This document shows, piece after piece, positions 6,653 through 11,388 of a stretch of DNA of 11,388 nucleotides. Made by a program: the position numbers and the translations under genes. The notes beneath the pieces are model-generated. The model was not told the DNA's origin, did no database searches, and worked only from the letters and a program-made list of their open reading frames with translations. Numbering within the stretch: the stretch's first letter is position 1; every line of letters starts with the position of its first letter. The stretch lies in NCBI GenBank assembly GCA_963925895.1, contig CAWUVH010000012.1, positions 1 to 11,388 of the forward strand, given 5' to 3'. The stretch is from Eutrophovita sp913057845 (lineage in GTDB: Bacteria > Pseudomonadota > Gammaproteobacteria > Burkholderiales > Eutrophovitaceae).

Positions 6653-7856
6653 TATCTTTCTCTACCGCTATACGCAAGCGACTCGTGAGATCTGGAATCG
6701 CTGAATTCACCCGATTCCATGAAGGGATGAATGGCGTCTCCATTGGGTTATCAGTGAATGCCTCACCAGCATGCATGATGTTCTCAGCAAACAGTTCAAC
6801 AGCCCGCTCTTCCAAATCAATATCAAAAGAAAGACCATTAATCTCAGCATCTGCTTGATAATAATGAACCATGTCGAGAGCCAAACGGAAGTATGTCGCC
6901 TTTAGGGTTCTGAACACATCTGGACCGAAACAATAACCCCTAGTTGCCAGCTTTCTAATCAGCACCTTAGTGATATCGATGGACATTCGGGACAACCCGG
7001 CACTTTTATCATCCTCGGATAAATCCTGATGCTTATGGTCATAGGCATCGGAAATATCAACCTGACAGATTCTATTACTCGCTTGATTGCGCTGCATCTC
7101 TGACAAGATGGCTACCTCTAGACCCCAGTCTGATGAAATACGTAGTTCCGGAATCAACGATCGCCTGAATGAAAACTCTCCCGCCAGTGGATACCGAAAA
7201 CTTTGCATGAATCTGATGTACTCACAACTGCCAAGGACTTGCTCTAATGCCAACAGTAACGGCGTCACCAACAAACGACATGCTCGACCGTTCATTTTGT
7301 CATCAGTGACCCGAGCGTAAAATCCCTTACAAAATTCAAATTGGTAATTTGGGTTAGCGACTGGGTAAAAAAGCCTGGCGAGCAATTCCCGATCATAGGT
7401 GACAATATCGCAGTCATGAAGTGCGACAGCTTCAGCCTTAGCACGCGCATGCACATAACCAATGCTATACCAGACGTTCCTCCCCTTACCCATCTCTTGA
7501 GGAGCCAATCCTTTGTCTTCTAGTTCATTATGGATTGACGTCAAGCGAGGACTATCATTCCACAACATGGAAAATGATTGCCGTAAATTCTTAAAAAATG
7601 AAAAAGCATGTTCATACTGATCTCGGTCCGCTCGATCCAGCCCGATGACAACATGATTCAGATAGGTAACTTGGCTAATCTGCTCAACGATATGCTTTAA
7701 CGCAGACCCCTCCAATTCAGAATAAAGACTAGGAAGTATGAGCTCCATCGGTCGATACCCTGAAAACAAATTCAGATCAGCCTCAAGATCTTCTGTCGAC
7801 CGAGTTTTAAAATTATGAAGTGTCGTAACCCAACCATTTTGTGAAAAATCAGCCAT
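6636..7856 (-). CDS. gpgS: Glucosyl-3-phosphoglycerate synthase
   Basis: A retaining glycosyltransferase of the GpgS family that transfers glucose from an NDP-glucose to 3-phosphoglycerate, the first step of glucosylglycerate synthesis. From the chosen start the protein has 406 residues. Visible parts are ELILPSLYSEL (38-48), the nucleotide-binding VIGLDRAD (70-77), GKGRNVW (123-129), the DXD metal motif as DCD at 148-150, KGFYARV followed by GRACRLLVTPLL, and SSDWGLEVA. All of these are typical of the bacterial GpgS line. The ATG at 7856 (MADFSQNG) is preferred over one at 7901, because the extra 15 residues are unlike the family and lie inside the phosphatase gene. AAGG lies about 10 bases upstream. 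The start overlaps the phosphatase stop by 8 bases (ATGGCTGA), which implies translational coupling. Confidence 0.92.
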   Translation of the reverse strand: MADFSQNGWVTTLHNFKTRSTEDLEADLNLFSGYRPMELILPSLYSELEGSALKHIVEQISQVTYLNHVVIGLDRADRDQYEHAFSFFKNLRQSFSMLWNDSPRLTSIHNELEDKGLAPQEMGKGRNVWYSIGYVHARAKAEAVALHDCDIVTYDRELLARLFYPVANPNYQFEFCKGFYARVTDDKMNGRACRLLVTPLLLALEQVLGSCEYIRFMQSFRYPLAGEFSFRRSLIPELRISSDWGLEVAILSEMQRNQASNRICQVDISDAYDHKHQDLSEDDKSAGLSRMSIDITKVLIRKLATRGYCFGPDVFRTLKATYFRLALDMVHYYQADAEINGLSFDIDLEERAVELFAENIMHAGEAFTDNPMETPFIPSWNRVNSAIPDLTSRLRIAVEKDNAELR

Positions 7857-8700
7857 AGCAATACCTTGACTCCATTGAAATAAATGACAATGCGGCCTCA
7901 ACCGCTTCTAGCCATCCGTGAGGTGCCGGTTGCGACACATGAATTGTTTTTTGAAATGATTTGTTTGAATTAAACGACAAAACCTTTCGGTTCTTTGTCG
8001 GAATCACGCAGGCAATATCCGCATGACAGAGCATATTGATGTCATTCTCACTGTCCCCTAAGGCGACAATTACGGCATGTTTGGAATCTGCCGCCATCGC
8101 CTCTCGCACGATGGCAATACTGTCCGCTTTGTCATGATTCGCGGACAACTGAGAAACTCTGCCACCTCTAACAACATTAAGATCAAATTTATTCGCTGCA
8201 TCGTGAAGCCGGTGAAACTCATCTTCAGAACCTTCGAATACAAACGGACGAGAGTATTCACGATTCATGGCTCGATCTAATGCCGCATTTTCCAATCCTA
8301 AAATTTGCGCTTGCTCTACACGACTCAGTTCGTCTAAAAACACACACTGATCACGAAGTTGCGCTGATATACATCCCGTCCAATGACCCATAAGCACTGA
8401 TATCGGTTTCCCAAGCACGATGCGATCAATAGATGTCTCAGATTTAAGTGCATTGGCTGCCGTTAAATGATGTATTGCCGCACCGTTTTCACACACGTAT
8501 GTCAAAGGTGCATCAAAATCCTTACAAAAATGCTCCAACTCAGCAGATGTTTTACTGGAATTAGGAATGATCACAACGCCACTCGCAATTAGCTTATTCA
8601 TAAACACCTTGAGCGGCTCGTAGTCAAAATTATCGTAGTCCAATAACGTTCCATCAAGGTCCGTCATCAGGATAATTAGGGCATCACTTATCTTGGACAA
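7849..8700 (-). CDS. gpgP: HAD-IIB glucosyl-3-phosphoglycerate phosphatase (mannosyl-3-phosphoglycerate phosphatase family)
   Basis: A 283-residue cytoplasmic Mg-dependent phosphatase that would remove the phosphate from glucosyl-3-phosphoglycerate to give glucosylglycerate. HAD motifs are visible: nucleophile D14 and D16 in DLDGTLLD, the MPGP-type motif II PNSSKT (46-51), ENGA (71-74), REYSRPF (147-153) in the cap, RGGR (178-181), Lys191 in HDKAD and motif IV GDSENDINML (215-224). The family and its length match YedP/MpgP. The adjoining gpgS argues for the glucosyl rather than the mannosyl substrate. The start is TTG at 8700: a TAA at 8709-8707 closes the frame, and the next Met (12) would cut off the first beta strand before the nucleophile. 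Only AGGTAAG-like purines serve as ribosome site, so expression may depend on coupling to the small ORF just upstream. Confidence 0.9.
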   Translation of the reverse strand: MSKISDALIILMTDLDGTLLDYDNFDYEPLKVFMNKLIASGVVIIPNSSKTSAELEHFCKDFDAPLTYVCENGAAIHHLTAANALKSETSIDRIVLGKPISVLMGHWTGCISAQLRDQCVFLDELSRVEQAQILGLENAALDRAMNREYSRPFVFEGSEDEFHRLHDAANKFDLNVVRGGRVSQLSANHDKADSIAIVREAMAADSKHAVIVALGDSENDINMLCHADIACVIPTKNRKVLSFNSNKSFQKTIHVSQPAPHGWLEAVEAALSFISMESRYCYG

Positions 8701-8721
8701 GACAACTTACCTAAGACCTTC

Positions 8722-8835
8722 TCATAGTTGAAAAAAACCTTTGAGCCTCACAAGATCTGTTTTGGCGCGTGCGTTCTCATATCGAAAGAACAAATCCTTC
8801 AGCACATATTCAAATTGTTCATAAGTATTCGACAT
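8722..8835 (-). CDS. Small ORF (37 aa) upstream of gpgP, function unknown
   Basis: An ATG at 8835 opens 37 codons (beginning MSNTYEQFEYVLKDLFFRYE) ending at TGA 8724-8722. It fills the gap between the acetamidase-like gene, whose stop is 9 bases upstream, and gpgP, whose TTG is 21 bases downstream. The composition is protein-like (aromatic and charged residues in a helical pattern, then AKTDLVRLKG), but I know no family for it. There is no strong Shine-Dalgarno; GAGCGG lies about 10 bases upstream. The ORF ends just after GGT TTT TTT, a run of seven T. If one T is skipped, the frame continues with NYEKVLGKLSCPR to a TAA at 8690-8688, overlapping the gpgP start and giving 48 residues. It may be a real small protein, a leader that couples translation into gpgP, or the remnant of a longer gene. 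Confidence 0.5.
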   Translation of the reverse strand: MSNTYEQFEYVLKDLFFRYENARAKTDLVRLKGFFQL

Positions 8836-8844
8836 CAAGACCGC

Positions 8845-10128
8845 TCAATCAGATTCTAAAATAGACGCAAAATCTTTTTTTCGAATCAGGGCGTGAATAC
8901 CCTTATTTCCATCCACCACCTGCGATACGTTGAAATCAGTCGCTGCAGATAAATAAGCCAAAGCTGTCGCGCGATCCATATCAAGCTTTTCTTCCAAAAA
9001 TCTTATCGACTCCCGAACTGTTTTCTTCATAGCCTCATCCAAATCACGATCAAAACCCATCGTGATCCAAAAGTCCTTGGTCTCTCCAAAGGGTTGCATC
9101 AAAGTGCCTGACCCCACCGGTGTACCGGCCACATTATTTCTAATTAAAGTAATTCTGAAGGTGGCACGAATGGATTGTTCGAGAGCCGTGAGTGCGACCT
9201 CTCCATTGCCCTGAGCCATGTGTGGATCTCCAGTAAAAAATAATCCTCCCTTAACAAAAACGGGAAGATAGAGCGTTGCACCCACCCCGAGGTCTTTAAT
9301 ATCAATATTTCCCCCGTGGACATCGGGCGGCACAGAATGAACCAACTCTTCGGTGTTTGGGGCAACTCCCATGATGCCCATGAAAGGGATCGCAGGAAAC
9401 GTCACTCGTTTTCCCTCCCGATTATTTAAGATACCCAACCATTGCTCGGTTTCAGTGTCTTTTTCAATAGGCGTAAACACAGAAACATTCCCAAGTGTTT
9501 GTGGATCGTGGCTATGCAACGGCTCAGATGGCCGTGGTGTTTCCGGAAATTCTCCCGGTAGCGCGCCTTTACTGTGGCGGTTTGAAATCACCCCATAAGG
9601 GACACGAGGGATTAAGTTAAGCACCTCAACTTTCAGCACATCACCGGGCATCGCGCCCTCGATCGCTATAGGACCCGTAACAATGTGTGGTCCGTCTTTA
9701 TAAAAATCATGATTAATCGAGGAGCCTGCGATCTCAATAGCATCATCTAAAACATACTGTTTCTCAACATCATGGGACCCAAAATAATCAGCCGGATTTC
9801 TTCCTTGATCCTCAAGAAGTCCCTCATGCGATAACGTATCGAATACCACCACAGATCCAGAAGTGATCGTCACCAAAGGTACATCTGTCGCGTTAGGCAG
9901 TCGACCCCATTTAATGGTCTCGGTCGTCGACGGGATGTATGCTGCTTTCTCACCAGAGTCTTCGATCGTAATGGTACTCGGCTTAGATGCAAGAGGTTGG
10001 AGAACGAAAATATTCGAATCCCCGCACCCCGGAAGCACAGTGACCACCACGGCACCTAAAACAACCGCTGATAACGCCCCAAGGTGCCCGCGGCGCACCA
10101 CGTCTTTAATGCTCGCTTTCATTGTCAT
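8845..10128 (-). CDS. Acetamidase/formamidase (FmdA/AmdA) family protein, exported, probable lipoprotein
   Basis: A 427-residue protein of the formamidase/acetamidase family, which hydrolyses short amides to ammonia and a carboxylate. Family signatures are visible: GSVVVFDTLSHEG (91-103), PGDVLKVEVL (161-170), PFMGIMGVAP (248-257), VPPDVHGGNID (266-276) and LFFTGDPHMAQGNGEVALTALE (296-317), the metal/active-site region. The N-terminus is unusual for the family. RR (12-13) precedes a hydrophobic stretch that ends in VLPGC at Cys35, a lipobox-like site with Pro at -2, so it is predicted to be exported and membrane-anchored; the RRGHLG context allows Tat export. The ATG at 10128 (or 10122) has only a GGGG stretch as ribosome site. 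Its stop lies 9 bases before the small ORF. Whether it belongs to the glucosylglycerate operon or only reads into it is unclear, and the substrate is unknown. Confidence 0.85.
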   Translation of the reverse strand: MTMKASIKDVVRRGHLGALSAVVLGAVVVTVLPGCGDSNIFVLQPLASKPSTITIEDSGEKAAYIPSTTETIKWGRLPNATDVPLVTITSGSVVVFDTLSHEGLLEDQGRNPADYFGSHDVEKQYVLDDAIEIAGSSINHDFYKDGPHIVTGPIAIEGAMPGDVLKVEVLNLIPRVPYGVISNRHSKGALPGEFPETPRPSEPLHSHDPQTLGNVSVFTPIEKDTETEQWLGILNNREGKRVTFPAIPFMGIMGVAPNTEELVHSVPPDVHGGNIDIKDLGVGATLYLPVFVKGGLFFTGDPHMAQGNGEVALTALEQSIRATFRITLIRNNVAGTPVGSGTLMQPFGETKDFWITMGFDRDLDEAMKKTVRESIRFLEEKLDMDRATALAYLSAATDFNVSQVVDGNKGIHALIRKKDFASILESD

Positions 10129-10196
10129 ACTAAGTACCCCCGATAAACCACAAAGCAGCGCTTGTTCTTAAATTCATCACGAACATTCACGCATCA

Positions 10197-10820
10197 TTAA
10201 CCATTATTGGTGCGGCAACTCTTACTTAACGACATCGACACCCGTGTCGTACTGTGTACCTTTTTTAGAAAGTTATTTTGTGCAGCATAAGCGTGCTCTT
10301 CTCGCTTAAACCAGCGAGCACAATCACTCGAATGAGCGTAGAACTTATTCTTATCCTGAAGATAATGAACAATCTCATGTAACAAAATAGATCGCGCGAG
10401 ATGATTGCTAAACGGGTCTATCGAATGATCCAAAACGATACCGTGATGCGGGTGATAGGCAGCCAGCGCTCTGCACTTGCTCGAACACGCATAGCGCGAC
10501 ACAGTTTCTGAATCCGCGTGAACCACTCTCGGCAAAACCAAGGGCACGGATAGGCCTGTGATTTCAGAGGCCTGAAACGCCAATTCTTGGACGAGGGCAT
10601 CATAGGTGAGAGCCTTCTCAGCAGAATATGAATTAATCACGTCGATTGTGTTCGACCAGCCGCCAGATACCGTCTCTGACTGAGCGATACCCGAGACCGC
10701 AATCAGTATCGACAGGCACAAGAAGCGCCTCAATCGACTGAGGATCGACATCAACTGGGTCAGCGATGCCCCAATCATCACCAAGTTCACTGAGGGGAAA
10801 TTCAAAACCAACGGCATCAT
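10197..10820 (-). CDS. Exported putative HExxH zinc metallopeptidase-like protein
   Basis: A 207-residue protein with a zinc motif HEIVH (148-152) in LLHEIVHYLQDKNKFY, followed by CARWFKREEHAYAAQNNFL (167-185), whose glutamates (174/175) are candidates for the third ligand. This HE.VHYLQ...C..W..RE..AY..Q layout recurs in small uncharacterised proteobacterial proteins, possibly of the DUF6647 type (from memory). Other cysteines are C112, C116 and C202. A hydrophobic stretch at 32-45 after SRLRR, ending GIAQS, looks like a signal peptide with cleavage near residue 48, so it is probably periplasmic. The start at 10820 (or 10817) is fixed by a strong AAGGAAGGA site. This places a second hydrophobic stretch at residues 3-23 in front; Met24 would give a more ordinary signal but has no ribosome site. 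It lies 68 bases upstream of the acetamidase-like gene. Confidence 0.7.
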   Translation of the reverse strand: MMPLVLNFPSVNLVMIGASLTQLMSILSRLRRFLCLSILIAVSGIAQSETVSGGWSNTIDVINSYSAEKALTYDALVQELAFQASEITGLSVPLVLPRVVHADSETVSRYACSSKCRALAAYHPHHGIVLDHSIDPFSNHLARSILLHEIVHYLQDKNKFYAHSSDCARWFKREEHAYAAQNNFLKKVHSTTRVSMSLSKSCRTNNG

Positions 10821-10827
10821 TGAAAGT

Positions 10828-10836
10828 CCTTCCTTT
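10828..10836 (-). promoter_or_regulatory. Ribosome binding site of the HExxH protein gene
   Basis: AAGGAAGGA on the - strand, 7 bases before the ATG at 10820. It supports the long start over the internal Met at 10751. Confidence 0.8.
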
Positions 10837-10896
10837 AAAAAGTTAAAGTACTCTCCTCCACGCGACGAGCATTTTGCGCACCTTTATGCACGATCA

Positions 10897-10924
10897 TTTA
10901 TCTCGTCACTTAACTATTAAGCAA
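10897..10924 (-). promoter_or_regulatory. Possible promoter of the HExxH gene with an internal inverted repeat
   Basis: On the - strand TTGCTT (10924-10919) is followed after 16 bases by GATAAA (10902-10897), a fair sigma70-like pair. The perfect palindrome CTTAA-n3-TTAAG at 10909-10921 overlaps the -35 box and spacer, where a repressor could act. Judged by eye only. Confidence 0.3.
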
Positions 10925-11044
10925 TACTCGTGCCAAGCCATCGACGTGGTTTAACCTTAAATCCGTGACCTTACTGCTGATGCGCACCAGCTTAGAGCAG
11001 CCGAAACGCACGCACTTGGTGCACACAAGCGCATCGACACGCGC

Positions 11045-11082
11045 AAAAAAAGAGCGCTCCTCACATAGCAAGGAATGCGCTC
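11045..11082 (-). terminator. Intrinsic terminator of the right-edge gene
   Basis: GAGCGC (11052-11057) pairs with GCGCTC (11077-11082), and TCCT (11058-11061) pairs with AGGA (11071-11074), with a 2-base bulge and a 9-base loop. On the - strand the stem runs straight into seven T (11051-11045). It lies about 75 bases past the stop of the gene ending at 11159. Confidence 0.88.
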
Positions 11083-11158
11083 GATGTCTTCATATTAGAT
11101 ATGCTGAATGCCCTGCCCCACCCATCAGGTGATTCGCTGGGACCATAGAATTAAACGA

Positions 11159-11388
11159 TTAATGCAGAATTGCTGCTAATGCGCTTTCAGTGAATAGGCT
11201 CTTTAGCGCAAAATCTCGCGACACGATCATCCTTTTTTTCGAATAGCCTCGCCGCCGCATGAGTTGCATGAGAAGACACTGATCCGCGTAAAATTCATTT
11301 GCTTCATCCACAGAAACATCATCTTTCAGCAAACCTTCTTGATGAGCGAGCGCGAATTTCTCACGCATGTACGCACGAACAGAATCAT
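11159..11388 (-). CDS. Unrecognised protein, C-terminal part (5' end beyond right edge)
   Basis: The frame is open from the right edge to the TAA at 11161-11159. A Met at 11368 (MREKFALAHQEGLL) could be the start, but the preceding in-frame codons (DSVRAY) read on without a stop to the window end and no Shine-Dalgarno precedes that Met, so the gene probably begins outside. At least 75 residues are present. They are helical and charged, with an acidic middle (KDDVSVDEANEFYADQ), a basic patch (RRRGYSKKR) and a hydrophobic end (SALAAILH). No signal or membrane segment is seen and I do not recognise the family. A strong terminator downstream supports it as a real transcribed gene. Confidence 0.6.
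   Translation of the reverse strand, partial: DSVRAYMREKFALAHQEGLLKDDVSVDEANEFYADQCLLMQLMRRRGYSKKRMIVSRDFALKSLFTESALAAILH

Larger units (their letters stand above)
10821..11044. other. Intergenic region upstream of the HExxH gene
   Basis: The gene-free stretch from 10821 to 11158 holds the leader of the HExxH gene and, from 11045 on, the terminator of the right-edge gene. In between I see no gene. A + strand 50-codon ORF at 10980-11132 is rich in Arg, Lys, His and Ser and runs through the terminator hairpin, so it is not credible. Confidence 0.5.

Noticed and set aside
7857..7901. Longer N-terminus for gpgS starting at 7901
   Set aside because: The extra 15 residues are unlike the family and lie within the phosphatase coding region; the ATG at 7856 has the better context.
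9863..10171. 102-residue + strand ORF opposite the acetamidase-like gene
   Set aside because: It is antisense to a well-supported family protein and shows no domain features; taken as a shadow frame.
10980..11132. 50-codon + strand ORF between the HExxH gene and the right-edge gene
   Set aside because: It runs through the - strand terminator hairpin, has a skewed Arg/Lys/His/Ser composition and no Shine-Dalgarno.

Overview
The window looks like a piece of a free-living, probably marine or otherwise salt-exposed, proteobacterial chromosome, most likely gammaproteobacterial. This is inferred from gene content: a glucosylglycerate compatible-solute cluster, a 1-Cys peroxiredoxin, a DUF4396 membrane protein and a renalase-like oxidoreductase. 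No rRNA, tRNA, CRISPR array, insertion sequence or phage gene was seen, and the base composition looks even by eye.

Left part (1-2555): the C-terminal end of a renalase-like FAD oxidoreductase enters from the left edge on the + strand. It is followed by about 330 bases with no convincing gene. Two - strand genes come next: a succinylglutamate desuccinylase/aspartoacylase-like zinc hydrolase and a 1-Cys peroxiredoxin. A clear intrinsic terminator separates these two.

Middle (2556-4880): a divergent intergenic region with a repeated GATTTCCGG motif leads into three + strand genes: an unrecognised exported protein, an Fe(II)/2-oxoglutarate dioxygenase of the amino-acid-hydroxylase type, and a small DUF4396 membrane protein. 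A near-perfect 29-bp palindrome lies at the junction with the convergent cluster on the other strand.

Glucosylglycerate cluster (4901-8700, - strand): in transcription order it encodes an HAD-IIB glucosyl-3-phosphoglycerate phosphatase, glucosyl-3-phosphoglycerate synthase and a GH13_18 phosphorylase best read as glucosylglycerate phosphorylase. The genes overlap by 8 and 17 bases, so they are surely one operon. Together they could make glucosylglycerate from 3-phosphoglycerate and an NDP-glucose (synthase then phosphatase) and take it apart again to glucose-1-phosphate and glycerate (phosphorylase). A 37-codon small ORF sits just upstream of the phosphatase. It ends right after a run of seven T, and skipping one T would extend it into the phosphatase start.

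Right part (8722-11388, - strand): the small ORF is preceded, 9 bases away, by a formamidase/acetamidase-family protein with an exported, probably lipoprotein, N-terminus. Upstream of that is an exported HExxH putative metallopeptidase with a strong ribosome binding site. A clear - strand terminator then closes off a final gene that runs off the right edge.
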